Shown here in pieces: positions 50,290 to 59,358 of a DNA stretch of 64,000 bases (positions within the stretch are counted from its first letter, which is position 1; every line of letters begins with the position of its first letter). The notes below the pieces were generated by a model. It had not been told where the DNA came from, ran no database searches, and saw only the letters and a program-made list of their open reading frames with translations. Where the stretch lies: positions 237,866 to 301,865 of the forward strand of contig NZ_JAASRW010000004.1 in assembly GCF_011761355.1 (NCBI RefSeq), given 5' to 3'. The position numbers and the translations under genes were made by a program. The DNA is from Paenibacillus lupini (GTDB taxonomy: Bacteria; Bacillota; Bacilli; Paenibacillales; Paenibacillaceae).

Positions 50290-51581
50290 AAATTTTGATT
50301 ATCGGTACGGGCTATGTAGGGGCCACGACCGCAATGGTTTTTGCCGAGATCGGCTGGCAAGTAACCGGACTTGATATCGATGCAGGAAAAATCCAACGGC
50401 TGAGACAGGGACGCCTGCATTTTCACGAACCTGGCCTCGAAGATTTGATTGCCAAGCATGTGAAAAACAGCCGACTGCAGTTTACGACGGATAAGGAAAC
50501 CGCCATTAAAGAACACGACGTTATATTCCTCTGCGTCGGAACGCCATCGCTGCCGGATGGAAGCGCGGACCTGCGCTACATTGGGCAAGCGGCCAAGGAT
50601 ATCGGACGTTCTATGAAAGGCTATAAACTTATCGTCACGAAAAGCACTGTTCCCGTCGGAACGCAAGAGCAAATAAAAAAGTGGATAGCAGCAGCGCAGC
50701 AAGATGCTATTCCATTCGATGTCGCTTCCAATCCCGAATTTCTGAGGGAAGGCAAGGCCGTCGAAGACGCATTGCGGCCCGACCGTATCGTGATCGGCAC
50801 TGATAGTCAGCGGGCAACCGAGCAGCTTCAAAGGCTATATAGCTCTTTTGTATGCCCTTGGATCATAACCAAGCCGAGGACCGCAGAGCTTATCAAGTAT
50901 GCTTCCAATTCGTTTCTGGCAACGAAAATATCGTATATGAACGAGCTGGCAAAGCTCTGCGACGAGCTGGAGGTCAACGTAAAAGAGATTTCTGAAGGGA
51001 TGGGCCTTGATCCCCGGATCGGGTCAAGCTTTCTACAAGCCGGCTTAGGGTATGGAGGTTCCTGTTTTCCTAAAGATGTCTCGGAATTGGTTATGACTTC
51101 AAGAAAGCATCATGTAAATCTTCGTATCCTGGAGGGAGTCATAGAGGTCAATCGCACGCAGTACACCTATTTGCTTGACAAGGTGCGGTTGCGGCTGGGG
51201 GGCTTTGCGGGCAAGAACATTACGGTACTGGGACTTGCGTTCAAACCAGATACGGACGATATTCGGGAAGCGCCGGCTATAAGGATTATCGATCAATTGC
51301 TGCTCGAACAGGCCAACGTTCAGTTGTTCGATCCGATTGCGGCTTTACCGGGGCACGCTTCCTACAGGGCAGTGAAGGTCTGTTCCTCAGCCGAAGAAGC
51401 ATTGCGAGGCTCGGAAGCGATTATACTATGCACGGAATGGCCCGAGTTCGGCCAGTTGGATTGGAAGAAAGCGAAGAGACTTCTCGGGCAACCCAACTTC
51501 TTTGACGGGCGTAATATGTTGGATGCTAAGCGGATGCGCGGGATCGGGTATTATTATCAAGGTATCGGCAGCGATCATTAA
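50286..51581 (+). CDS. ugd: UDP-glucose 6-dehydrogenase
   Basis: A 431-residue enzyme oxidising UDP-glucose to UDP-glucuronate, for acidic surface polymers such as teichuronic acid. Features: GTGYVGATTAMVFAE (NAD loop), VGTPSLPDGSADL, TVPVGT, NPEFLREGKAV, and the catalytic Cys260 in GYGGSCFPKD. LGLAFKPDTDDIREAP is the C-terminal UDP domain. The TTG start overlaps the previous gene's TGA; GAGGTG lies 8 bases upstream. The pair stands divergent from two glycosyltransferases. Confidence 0.94.
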   Translation: MKILIIGTGYVGATTAMVFAEIGWQVTGLDIDAGKIQRLRQGRLHFHEPGLEDLIAKHVKNSRLQFTTDKETAIKEHDVIFLCVGTPSLPDGSADLRYIGQAAKDIGRSMKGYKLIVTKSTVPVGTQEQIKKWIAAAQQDAIPFDVASNPEFLREGKAVEDALRPDRIVIGTDSQRATEQLQRLYSSFVCPWIITKPRTAELIKYASNSFLATKISYMNELAKLCDELEVNVKEISEGMGLDPRIGSSFLQAGLGYGGSCFPKDVSELVMTSRKHHVNLRILEGVIEVNRTQYTYLLDKVRLRLGGFAGKNITVLGLAFKPDTDDIREAPAIRIIDQLLLEQANVQLFDPIAALPGHASYRAVKVCSSAEEALRGSEAIILCTEWPEFGQLDWKKAKRLLGQPNFFDGRNMLDAKRMRGIGYYYQGIGSDH

Positions 51582-51748
51582 GAATCATTCGCTCGGACAA
51601 AAAGAATAACTGTATCTATTAATTTAGGTGCGAAATATAAAGGATGTGACAGGCGGGCAACAACATGTTTTTGAGATAAAAACTAAAAAGCAGGACAATC
51701 TGATGCGCGACAGCAGTTTATCCAGCTATAGTTTTGTGAAGCTGTAAA

Positions 51749-51785
51749 AGGAGTTGCCTCGGCAGCTCCTATCGTCTGTTTTTCC
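51749..51785 (+). terminator. Possible terminator after ugd
   Basis: AGGAGTTGCC / GGCAGCTCCT form a tight hairpin with a 2-base loop, but the T-run (TGTTTTTCC) is about 8 bases away. It lies 170 bases after ugd. Confidence 0.4.
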
Positions 51786-52113
51786 ATTCTTAGTTATTAT
51801 ATCGAGAGCCTTAATTCCTTTTTGACGAGGCTAGTTTAAGAATAGAGTTATATGATAACTCATAAGCCTCTCGGTTTCGACCACTCCGATTTTTCGCTTC
51901 TGTTCATTCAAGTATCACTCCTCTTTAGAATTTACATTAGTTTCCTCTACAGCAGTACATATGTCTGGGTGCCTTAAACGTTAAGTTGGGGCGGAAAACG
52001 GAGAAATCCAAAGATAAGTCTAAATTTATACCGATTAAATTGGATGCAAACAGAGGAAAAATACAATTGCTCCACGGAACAAAAACACCGATCATGATCA
52101 ATTTTCGCCGAAC

Positions 52114-52237
52114 TCAGCGTTTTAAAAAAGAAGCTTTCCTTTGCTCGATGATCACATCAATAAGCATCTCGATGACGCCAGCTGCCACTGCTTCTCCTTC
52201 AGATCGCGGGACCATTAGGATGGAATCCGATCCGACA
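52114..52237 (-). pseudogene. Possible gene remnant (end of an unidentified protein)
   Basis: On the minus strand, a short open stretch ending at TGA (52114-52116) reads like natural protein: YVGSDSILMVPRSEGEA then AAGVIEMLIDVIIEQRK. No start or ribosome site fits it. I do not recognise the family. The surrounding 1-kb gap (51582-52662) is AT-rich and otherwise non-coding, as expected for a decayed gene. Confidence 0.2.
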
Positions 52238-52367
52238 TAAATACAAGGGAAGTAAGAGTAATCGCGTCAGGAAGCTGATGAGAAGGTGGATGAACATCAG
52301 GTGTAAGATGCTGGTTATGGTACTTTAGTCCAAGTTATATAGGCGGATGTGCAAATTATTTTCTTCA

Positions 52368-52468
52368 TTTTCTAACATAATACGACAAATATATTAAATA
52401 TGTTTTATAGGTTTATTTGAATTGAACTTGGCACAAAAGGAGGGTGGATGTGAGAGTATGTTAGAAAA
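52368..52468. repeat. 12-bp inverted repeats 77 bp apart in the leader region of the third ABC operon
   Basis: TTTTCTAACATA (52368-52379) and TATGTTAGAAAA (52457-52468) are perfect inverted copies. Between them lies an AAGGAGGG followed by ATG TGA, another start-stop pair. They could be ends of a small mobile remnant or the base of a large RNA stem. No target duplication was noticed. Confidence 0.45.
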
Positions 52469-52514
52469 TTAAGCTCTTTCACCCAAAAATCCCTAAAATC
52501 GTCCATAATAAGTA

Positions 52515-52543
52515 TTGAAATAACATATTGAATATATTATATT
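52515..52543 (+). promoter_or_regulatory. Candidate promoter of the third ABC operon
   Basis: TTGAAA, 17 bases, TATATT in a very AT-rich stretch, giving a leader of about 110 bases before the permease ATG. Confidence 0.5.
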
Positions 52544-52662
52544 TATATCAGAAGATGAAACCGCTTTCTTGGAATGGGGGAAAGAAGCTAAAACCACATG
52601 AAGAGCAAGAGCTGCGTATGGGATGCACATTAGCCTTAAACCTATTAGGAGGTGGATGGAAA

Positions 52663-53622
52663 ATGATTGTGAATGAAGCAAGGGTTGAGGCAAGAGTCGA
52701 GGCCGTAAAGCCAAAAAAGAACACGACTTGGTCGAGGGTTTGGAGCTTCAGGGCTGCCTATCTATTTATGCTGCCAGCTGTTATCTGGTATCTGGTGTTC
52801 AGCTATTATCCGATGTATGGCATTTTGATTGCATTTAAAGATTTTAAGTACAACCTCGGAATAATGGGAAGTCCATGGGAAGGACTGCGGTACTTCAAGC
52901 AGTTTTTGAATGATTCTAGTTTTTATACTGTCCTCAAAAATACGCTGTCCATCAGCGGACTTAAGCTGTTATTCGGATTTCCGGCGCCATTAGTCCTTGC
53001 TTTAATGCTTAATGCTGTGATGCGCAGCAAAATAAAGCGGATCTTCCAAACGATTTCTTATCTGCCCCACTTTGTATCATGGGTCGTTGTCGTAACCCTG
53101 ATGCAAAAGATTCTTTCTCCCAACGTGGGACTTGTTAATGACATCCGTGAAAAAATGGGCCTGGATTCGATCTTTTTTATGGGCATGCCAAACTTATTTT
53201 ATCCTCTCGTCATTTCCTCTGACATCTGGAAGGGCATCGGCTGGGGATCAATCATTTATTTGGCCGCACTAACCAACATTGATCCACACTTGTATGAAGC
53301 CGCAGAAATGGACGGGGCGGGCCGTTGGAGCAAGCTGTTCAAAATCACGCTGCCAACCTTGGTACCTACGATCGGTATTCTGCTGATCTTCTCCTTAAGC
53401 GGCATTCTGAATGCTGGATTTGACCAAATATGGCTAATGCAGACGCCTGCTACATTAAGCGTCTCTGAGATATTGGACACCTACGTGCTTAAAACAGGTA
53501 TCCAGCAAGGACAATTTGCTTATTCCACGGCGATCGGCTTGTTCAAATCGGCGATCTCGCTGGTCCTCATTATAACGGTTAACAAGGTAGCCAAGAAGGT
53601 AAGCGACGTGTCTTTATGGTGA
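52663..53622 (+). CDS. ABC transporter permease, LplB-like
   Basis: A 319-residue permease: a 35-residue charged N-terminus, about six helices beginning AAYLFMLPAVIWYLVFSYYPMYG, the EAA loop YEAAEMDGAGRWSKLFKITLP, and a C-terminus VAKKVSDVSLW typical of LplB. The start at 52663 has AGGAGGT 9 bases upstream; the frame continues 45 codons further up through the promoter region and was not used. First gene of an importer for an oligosaccharide of unknown type, without an ATPase or regulator gene nearby. Confidence 0.9.
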   Translation: MIVNEARVEARVEAVKPKKNTTWSRVWSFRAAYLFMLPAVIWYLVFSYYPMYGILIAFKDFKYNLGIMGSPWEGLRYFKQFLNDSSFYTVLKNTLSISGLKLLFGFPAPLVLALMLNAVMRSKIKRIFQTISYLPHFVSWVVVVTLMQKILSPNVGLVNDIREKMGLDSIFFMGMPNLFYPLVISSDIWKGIGWGSIIYLAALTNIDPHLYEAAEMDGAGRWSKLFKITLPTLVPTIGILLIFSLSGILNAGFDQIWLMQTPATLSVSEILDTYVLKTGIQQGQFAYSTAIGLFKSAISLVLIITVNKVAKKVSDVSLW

Positions 53623-53641
53623 GGAATGACAATTTTAAGAC

Positions 53642-53685
53642 TATGCTTTCGAAGTATGAATTGCTTCACAATTCATTTCAGGAGG
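53642..53685 (+). promoter_or_regulatory. Single-copy double-hairpin leader before the second permease
   Basis: ATGCTT-TCG-AAGTAT mini-hairpin, then ATGAATTG / CAATTCAT closing a 5-base loop, then TTC and AGGAGG of the next gene. It has the same layout as the leaders of ddlR and murG, but with the main stem's sequence changed on both sides (AAGAAT...ATTCTT becomes ATGAATTG...CAATTCAT). It lies inside the operon, so it probably acts on translation or mRNA stability. Confidence 0.65.
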
Positions 53686-53692
53686 TGCGGGA

Positions 53693-54607
53693 ATGGGCAT
53701 GAGAAAATTGTCGACAGCCGATAAAATTTATTCGAGCTTGAATTATACCGTGCTGCTCATATTTTGCCTGACGGCACTGTACCCCTTTATTTATTTTTTA
53801 GCGCTTTCGTTCAATGATGGCTATGACGCCATGAAAGGCGGCATTTACTTCTACCCTAGAGTTTTTACACTTGAGAACTACTCCAAGGCATTTAATAATC
53901 CGCAGATCTTAAATGCCTTTACGATTTCCATTTCACGGACTTTAATCGTTACCCTATCTTCCGTCATACTGACTTCTTTGCTCGCTTATGGTCTTTCGCG
54001 GAAAGGTCTACCCGGAAGGAAGTATATCGTCTTTTTCTTCTTCTTTACGACCTTGTTCAGCGGCGGTTTGATTCCAACCTTCATTTTGTACCGGCAAATT
54101 CATATTATCGATACGTATTGGGTGCTAGTCTTGCCTGTACTGTATGACTTCTTTAACGCAATTGTCATGAAGACGTTCTTTGACGGGATCCCTCCTAGCT
54201 TGTCAGAGTCGGCCCGAATCGACGGGGCAAGCGAACTGCAGGTATTTGCACGAATCATTCTCCCGCTATCCATGCCGGTGTTGGCTACCATAGCTTTGTT
54301 TGTAGGGGTTGGCGTGTGGAACGACTGGTTTACCGGGCAGTTCTTCATCCAGAAAGAAAACCTTCAGCCTGCAGCGACGTTCCTGAACAAAATGATCAGC
54401 GAAGCGTCCTTCCAGTCGATGACGGGTTCAGGCAGTGGTTCGACTATCCAAAACATGAGTCAATCCCAAATGGAGCTGCGGGGCGTAACGCCGGAAGCAC
54501 TCCGAATGACTTTTGTCATCATCATTACCACTCCGATCCTCTGCGTGTACCCATTCCTTCAAAGGTTCTTTGTAAAGGGTGTACTGGTAGGTTCGCTCAA
54601 GGAGTAG
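53693..54607 (+). CDS. ABC transporter permease, LplC/YtcP-like
   Basis: A 304-residue MalG-type permease: GGLIPTFILYRQIHIIDTYW, the EAA-type loop SESARIDGASELQVFARIILPLSMP, and the C-terminal FVKGVLVGSLKE. About six helices. ATG with AGGAGG 7 bases before, preceded by the hairpin leader. It works with the permease 70 bases upstream and the binding protein downstream. Confidence 0.9.
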   Translation: MGMRKLSTADKIYSSLNYTVLLIFCLTALYPFIYFLALSFNDGYDAMKGGIYFYPRVFTLENYSKAFNNPQILNAFTISISRTLIVTLSSVILTSLLAYGLSRKGLPGRKYIVFFFFFTTLFSGGLIPTFILYRQIHIIDTYWVLVLPVLYDFFNAIVMKTFFDGIPPSLSESARIDGASELQVFARIILPLSMPVLATIALFVGVGVWNDWFTGQFFIQKENLQPAATFLNKMISEASFQSMTGSGSGSTIQNMSQSQMELRGVTPEALRMTFVIIITTPILCVYPFLQRFFVKGVLVGSLKE

Positions 54608-54616
54608 TCGCGAAGA

Positions 54617-54643
54617 ATATAAAAGGCACACTGCCTTTTATAT
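54617..54643 (+). promoter_or_regulatory. Intercistronic hairpin between permease and binding-protein genes
   Basis: ATATAAAAGGCA / TGCCTTTTATAT is a perfect 12-bp stem with loop CAC. Hairpins here often protect the downstream binding-protein mRNA or cause partial termination, so that binding protein exceeds permease (general knowledge; role here inferred). Confidence 0.6.
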
Positions 54644-54673
54644 ATAAATTAAAAAACGAAAGGGGCTAGTCAA

Positions 54674-56374
54674 ATGCGTATGACCAGATTGAAAGGTTCT
54701 CTTAGCCTAGCGGTTGCGATCCCGGTACTTGCGTTGTCAATGACGGCGTGCAGCGGTAATGGAGGAAACAATGAACCTAATGCGACCACGGGGAACACAT
54801 CGAACACGGGGCAAAAAGAAGCAGATGCACCCAAGCAGGTAACGTTAACCTTTCTGAGTGCCTGGAATGGTGGTGGAGCAAGCTTCCCGCAGGACCAAGT
54901 GAACAATCCGGTAGCCAAAGCGATAAGAGAGAAGACGGGCGTAACGCTCAAGATGGAATCGATCACGACAAGTGAGGTCGAGAAACTGAATACAATCTTC
55001 GCTTCCGGCACGGTTCCGGATATCGTAAACGCTCCGTACTGGTCGACAACCGGCGGTGAAGGACAAGTTATTAAAAAAGCCGCGCTGGAAGGTCAGCTTC
55101 TTGACTTAACGCCTTATCTCGATAAATATCCGAATGTTAAGAGACTGGTCACAACTGGTATTGCCAAGGACTTTGCCGAGTTTGACATGAACAGTCCCGA
55201 TCTGGAAGGCAAGCAATATATTATTCCAACGGAAACGCCTGACGGTTCAATCGAAAGCATTCATAACTGGAATTATGGCCTTTTTGCCCGCGGAGATATT
55301 TTGAAGGCACTGAATGTAAATGCGGCGGATATTGATACGCAGGAAGAGCTGTACGACTTGCTGGAGAAGATCAAAAACGGCAATTTCAAAGATATCAGCG
55401 GCAAGCCGGTTATCCCTGCCGGCACGATGCACAACGGTTGGGATTCCAGCCAATTCACGAAGGGCTGGACGGATTACAATATTTCGGACTTCCGTGAGGA
55501 AGACGGCAAGCTGAACTTCTGGGCTTTATCCAAAGACGAAGAAGACAAAATGTTGTATATGCGCAAGTTGATCAAGGACGGATTATTTGATCTTGAAGCG
55601 TTCAGCAACACCGACACGACAGCCAAAGAGAAGCTGACTACCGGTAAGCTGGCTGTATTTGGAGCCCAACCTCTGCTCCTCGATCTGCAAAAAACGCTGT
55701 ATAAAACCAATCCGGAAATGCAATACGAGCTGCTTGGTCCAATGAAGAATAAAAAAGGCGAAATCGCGACGCAGGTTGAGAAACCTGGACGTTCCGGATT
55801 CCCAGCTATCTTCTTGAGCGCGAAGATCAAAGACCCGGATGCGGCACTGCGTTATCTTGATTTTGTAAACAGCGAAGAAGGCCGTCTGCTCGCGTACTGG
55901 GGTATTGAAGGCAAGGATTATACGTTGGTGGACGGAAAGCCGCAATGGATTCCGGACGTGAAGAAACAGTTTGACGAGAATCCGGACTTGAAGCGCGACG
56001 AAGGACTTAACTTCCTTCCGGGAAGATTCATTGGCGCATTCTCTGATACTGTGACATGGCCAAAAACGGACGATCAAAAAACGCAATGGGATAAGCTGGA
56101 GGAAAGCTTCTCGGTAAAAATGCCAATTAAAATTATTGATAAAGTAAGCGCCAGCTATCTTGAAAGAGAATGGCCGAAATATCAGCAATATCGTGATAAA
56201 ATAAACGGCTTCGATTTCAATACGGAATTACAGAAAGCCTACTTCGCGAAATCGGATGAAGAAGCTTTGAAAATCCTTCATAATGCCCAGAACAAATTCA
56301 AGGATGCTGGGGTGGAAGAAATGACCGAGTTTGTCGCTCAAAAAGCGGCAGAACGGGATGACATTGGTTACTAA
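54674..56374 (+). CDS. Extracellular solute-binding lipoprotein (LplA-like)
   Basis: A 566-residue lipoprotein: signal peptide ending ALSMTAC, then a Gly/Asn-rich tether. Typical LplA-class blocks: VTLTFLSAWNGGGASFPQDQ, GTVPDIVNAPYWSTTGG, and GLFARGDILKALN. It differs clearly from the two sister proteins of the glycan locus. GAAAGGGG precedes the ATG. The ligand is unknown; the absence of glycosidase genes here gives no hint. Confidence 0.88.
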   Translation: MRMTRLKGSLSLAVAIPVLALSMTACSGNGGNNEPNATTGNTSNTGQKEADAPKQVTLTFLSAWNGGGASFPQDQVNNPVAKAIREKTGVTLKMESITTSEVEKLNTIFASGTVPDIVNAPYWSTTGGEGQVIKKAALEGQLLDLTPYLDKYPNVKRLVTTGIAKDFAEFDMNSPDLEGKQYIIPTETPDGSIESIHNWNYGLFARGDILKALNVNAADIDTQEELYDLLEKIKNGNFKDISGKPVIPAGTMHNGWDSSQFTKGWTDYNISDFREEDGKLNFWALSKDEEDKMLYMRKLIKDGLFDLEAFSNTDTTAKEKLTTGKLAVFGAQPLLLDLQKTLYKTNPEMQYELLGPMKNKKGEIATQVEKPGRSGFPAIFLSAKIKDPDAALRYLDFVNSEEGRLLAYWGIEGKDYTLVDGKPQWIPDVKKQFDENPDLKRDEGLNFLPGRFIGAFSDTVTWPKTDDQKTQWDKLEESFSVKMPIKIIDKVSASYLEREWPKYQQYRDKINGFDFNTELQKAYFAKSDEEALKILHNAQNKFKDAGVEEMTEFVAQKAAERDDIGY

Positions 56375-56406
56375 AAGCAGGCTGACATTATCGTAACTTA
56401 TAATAA

Positions 56407-56447
56407 AGAAACCGCCCGATAGATGTAAAGCTCGGGCGGTTTCTTTT
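56407..56447 (+). terminator. Terminator of the third ABC operon
   Basis: AGAAACCGCCCGA / CTCGGGCGGTTTCTTTT with a loop of about 13 bases and a short T-run. Confidence 0.88.
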
Positions 56448-56594
56448 GTGTCATTGCACAGGCAAAGACAAACCCTCGGGGGCCAAGCCGTGTTTCCGCG
56501 AAGAAGACGGGAATGCCGTCTTCGGAGTGCCGGAGCTTGTACGGAGTATGGCAGGAAACGGTGGGAACCGATTAGAAGCACCTGATCAAGATGA

Positions 56595-56621
56595 GCTTAA
56601 CGATGTCGCACATCATTAAGC
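56595..56621. repeat. Solitary palindrome of the CTTAACGATG family
   Basis: GCTTAACGATG and CATCATTAAGC enclose 5 bases, closely matching the palindromes of the array at 407-678. The segment around it also repeats: GGCAG-AAACGGTGGGAA occurs on both sides. The rest of the gap from 56448 to 56701 has no gene. Confidence 0.6.
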
Positions 56622-56701
56622 AAGGGCAAAGTGGCAGAAAACGGTGGGAAGTAGCTGGTTTAGGTGAGCGGAGCCACCTATTCACGTTGGCCTAGCCCAA
56701 C

Positions 56702-56735
56702 AAAAAAAGCCAACCAGGTTTCTGGTTGGCTTTGG
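56702..56735 (-). terminator. Terminator of the PspA operon
   Basis: AAGCCAACCAG / CTGGTTGGCTT around a short loop; on the minus strand a run of seven T follows. It lies just after the DUF4247 gene. Confidence 0.88.
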
Positions 56736-56752
56736 CTTTAAACCTTATAGCG

Positions 56753-57490
56753 TCATCGCCGTCGCGATATGCGGCCGGAGCCTTTGCGGATCTTCGGCGT
56801 CGACTTCTTCGGCTTGGTGAACACGGAGCCCGACTTCTTCGAAGAAGAGGAGCCTCCGGTAACGACCTTGCCGGTTGAGCCGCTTGAACCGCTGCCGGAA
56901 CCAACTGCAGAAGAATCCGCGTTCTTCGAACGCTTGAAGATCGTTCCGGTCCGATTGACGGTCACTGGAGGTGCTTTTTTCAAATCCTGAGCGGTTGGCG
57001 CATGATAGGTCGTTTTTGGTTTATAAGTGTCTTTCGACGAATAACCGCGATAAGTGCCTTTTCCATACCGGCCATGATCAAACAAATCATTAAGTACGCT
57101 GGCGAGCAAATAACCTTGCAGGAAGCTGCTACTGTAGTTATTGCGTACATATTCCTTGGAGTCGATCTCAATCAACGTATCGGCTGGATCATCCGGAGCC
57201 TGCTGGATCTGGATGACTTCGTCGTTGTAGACGAGGAACATCCGCTCGGTACTTTCCGCGGATTGCTGCTCCGGCTTTTTCTTATCAACAAGCTGCTTCG
57301 CGACCTCTGGAACGGTCTGATCCGCTGCACGGTAGACGTAAGACGTCTGATTGCCTGAGCCGTTCACCGATTCAAGCGGATACTGCTCCTTTACGGTGTC
57401 AGAGATGGCGCAGGCAGCTAGCATTGGAACGATGAAGCTGATTAATAATAGGATTTTGATGCTATGAAGCCACCATTTCTTGCTCATCAT
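56753..57490 (-). CDS. DUF4247 lipoprotein-like protein
   Basis: A 245-residue exported protein. The N-terminus has a hydrophobic signal ending VPMLAAC (lipobox). YPLESVNGSGNQTSYVYRA, RMFLVYNDEVIQIQ and YSSSFLQGYLLASVLNDLFDHGRYG are typical of DUF4247, a family of unknown role encoded with PspA, DUF350 and DUF4178 genes. The C-terminal third is low-complexity Ser/Gly/Lys ending in a very basic KIRKGSGRISRRR. First ATG taken, with GGAGG 8 bases upstream. It is last in the operon and has its own double-hairpin leader. Confidence 0.8.
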   Translation of the reverse strand: MMSKKWWLHSIKILLLISFIVPMLAACAISDTVKEQYPLESVNGSGNQTSYVYRAADQTVPEVAKQLVDKKKPEQQSAESTERMFLVYNDEVIQIQQAPDDPADTLIEIDSKEYVRNNYSSSFLQGYLLASVLNDLFDHGRYGKGTYRGYSSKDTYKPKTTYHAPTAQDLKKAPPVTVNRTGTIFKRSKNADSSAVGSGSGSSGSTGKVVTGGSSSSKKSGSVFTKPKKSTPKIRKGSGRISRRR

Positions 57491-57498
57491 GCTTCTTT

Positions 57499-57575
57499 CC
57501 TCCTAAAAAGAATTTCCACATGGTATTTGTGGTAATTCTTACTTCGTAAGCAAAGCTCTATGCTTCGTAAGCTAT
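57499..57575 (-). promoter_or_regulatory. Double-hairpin leader before the DUF4247 gene
   Basis: Read on the minus strand: a first AGCTT-ACG-AAGC mini-hairpin that begins in the stop codon region of the DUF4178 gene; a second, TGCTT-ACG-AAGTA; then AAGAATT...AATTCTT with inner stem CCAC/GTGG; then TTTTT and AGGAGG. It matches the ddlR and murG leaders in order and spacing, with a different but paired inner stem. Confidence 0.72.
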
Positions 57576-58078
57576 GCGCCCCGAATGACACGGACATCAG
57601 CAGGGAGCACCGATTCACCAACATAAAGCATGAAGCGCCCATCGAGCCATTCCACACGGAGCAGCTTCATATCGTCGGATTGATACTGCCACACGTACTG
57701 CTCGCCGCCTTGCATAAACGGCGTCTTGCCGTTTGCTGCAATAACGCCCGAGAAGTTCTCTTCCATGTGATAAGCCCGATCGTCCAGCTCAAGTGTTGTT
57801 GGCACCTCATCAAAGGTGTCGAGACGTCCGTCAATCTGCTCATACAGGGCGTATACGGTACGCTCACGTTCTTCTATCGACAGATAACGAATGTCTGTCC
57901 CATCCTGCAGCGTAAGAACTACAGCGTTACGACTGCGGTTCCGGCTGCTGCCTGTCACCTGGTAAGTCACAAGCGAGACTTCACAGACATCGCCTGGTGC
58001 GAGTGACAGAATGCTTTTCTCCACTTTGACTGGTTCGGGCTTGGCTATAATATTTTTAATCCGTTTGAAAATACTCAT
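57572..58078 (-). CDS. DUF4178 protein
   Basis: A 168-residue soluble protein: MSIFKRIKNIIAKPE at the start, LAPGDVCEVSLVTYQVTG, YLSIEERE and YVWQYQSDDMKLLRVEWLDG. The pattern fits DUF4178, predicted to be a beta-rich domain that accompanies PspA and DUF350 in envelope-stress clusters. Function not established. It lies between the DUF350 and DUF4247 genes on the same strand. Confidence 0.82.
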   Translation of the reverse strand: MSIFKRIKNIIAKPEPVKVEKSILSLAPGDVCEVSLVTYQVTGSSRNRSRNAVVLTLQDGTDIRYLSIEERERTVYALYEQIDGRLDTFDEVPTTLELDDRAYHMEENFSGVIAANGKTPFMQGGEQYVWQYQSDDMKLLRVEWLDGRFMLYVGESVLPADVRVIRGA

Positions 58079-58108
58079 TAAGGTTTACTCCTTCGTACGT
58101 TCGTTCTG

Positions 58109-58510
58109 TTATACCGATCCAATGATCAGGGCGCCTGCAATATGAAGGGAACCCGCGATAAGCGCGAAGCCGATCTTGCCATCATGAATGCCTTTATCCA
58201 GCTGGATACCAGCGACTGCGCCAAAGATAATACGGAAAATAGCTTCAACAATGAGCAGCGTAATGAACGATACAAGCGAGATCACAAGGGCTTCCCACAT
58301 GTAAGTCGCCTGTCCGATCGACGAGGCTAAAATATACGCCTGCGCGCCTAGCTTCATCACAAAACGAATCGTTACTGCAATATTACCATCTTTCATTTCC
58401 TTAAAATCATGGTATTTCGTGGACAGCGAGTCTAAATACATGAGGATAAACAGCAGAAGCGCCCCAGCGCCGGTCCATACCGGAATTTGCAACAGATCCG
58501 TCCAAGTCAT
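58109..58510 (-). CDS. DUF350 (UPF0719) membrane protein
   Basis: A 133-residue membrane protein with about four helices: GAGALLLFILMYLDSL, AYILASSIGQATYMW, ALVISLVSFITLLIVEAIFRIIFG, and FALIAGSLHIAGALII. DUF350 proteins (YjfL in E. coli) sit beside PspA-type genes; their role is unknown. GGGGGA about 9 bases before the ATG at 58510 supports this start over an upstream extension that looks non-coding. Confidence 0.85.
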   Translation of the reverse strand: MTWTDLLQIPVWTGAGALLLFILMYLDSLSTKYHDFKEMKDGNIAVTIRFVMKLGAQAYILASSIGQATYMWEALVISLVSFITLLIVEAIFRIIFGAVAGIQLDKGIHDGKIGFALIAGSLHIAGALIIGSV

Positions 58511-58627
58511 TACAATTTTTCCCCCAATAAAAAGTAGTAGAACTGCAAAATCCGCCGGCGCTGCCGGAAAAGCACTAGCGCCGGCGGACATGATACGTCA
58601 GTCCATTTTATTCAATACGGTTATGAG

Positions 58628-59302
58628 CTATTCCTTCTTCTCGTATTGCTTAAGCAGAGCAGCAAGCTCATCTTCAACCGCTTTGTCTTTGCCAAGAGCG
58701 GCGAACTCATCATCCAGCGATTTGCCTTTGGATTGTGCCATCTCGTTGCTTGCTTCTGCGCGAGCTTCCGCTTGAAGCATTTTTTCTTCCATACGCTTCA
58801 GGCCTGCACTTGCCGAATCGGAGCTGAAGCCTGCGAGCGATTTGTTGATATGCTCTTGCGCTTTCGCCGCCTGGTAGCGGGCAACAAGCGTCTCACGTTT
58901 GTTCTTCATATCTGTCAGCTGTTTACGCATTTCGTCGAGCTTCCCACGAAGGTTGTCAGCCATTGCTTTGTTGTTATCGAAGCTTGTTTTGTACTCTGCA
59001 GCTTTTGCTTCTGCTGCTTTCTTCTCTTCCAAAGCACGGCGGGCAAGGTCAATGTTCTGAGCTTGTGCTGCGATATGCGCTTGCTCACCGCGTTTTTCCA
59101 CAAGTTGAGCTTGCTCTTCATACAGTTGTTTGAATTTCTTCTCGAGGGCGATTTGAGCGGCTACCGCTTTCTCCGCATCTTCGAGGTCTTCTTGCATGTC
59201 ACGGATATATTGGTCAGTCAGTTTGATCGGATCTTCAGCTTTCTCAATCAGAGCATACACATTCGATAAAGTAAGGTCACGCAGTCGTTTGAATACAGAC
59301 AT
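58628..59302 (-). CDS. pspA: PspA/IM30 (ESCRT-III-like) membrane-stress protein
   Basis: A 224-residue, mostly coiled-coil protein. The N-terminal amphipathic helix MSVFKRLRDLTLSNVYALIEKAEDP binds membranes (key residues Phe4, Leu7 and Pro24), followed by the long hairpin AVAAQIALEKKFKQLYEE and a C-terminal LAALLKQYEKK. PspA proteins polymerise on the inner membrane to limit leakage and remodel lipids. ATG at 59302 lies 9 bases after GGGAGG; an ATG inside the ribosome site was rejected. First gene of the stress operon, behind a sigma-W-like promoter. Confidence 0.92.
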   Translation of the reverse strand: MSVFKRLRDLTLSNVYALIEKAEDPIKLTDQYIRDMQEDLEDAEKAVAAQIALEKKFKQLYEEQAQLVEKRGEQAHIAAQAQNIDLARRALEEKKAAEAKAAEYKTSFDNNKAMADNLRGKLDEMRKQLTDMKNKRETLVARYQAAKAQEHINKSLAGFSSDSASAGLKRMEEKMLQAEARAEASNEMAQSKGKSLDDEFAALGKDKAVEDELAALLKQYEKKE

Positions 59303-59358
59303 TTTGGACATCCTCCCGCATTTTTCAATTTTCAATATTTGATCTTATAACACCTACA

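Noticed and set aside
51986-52240. 84-codon plus-strand frame in the gap after ugd
   Set aside because: No family resemblance and no Shine-Dalgarno. The opposite strand reads more like a decayed protein end.
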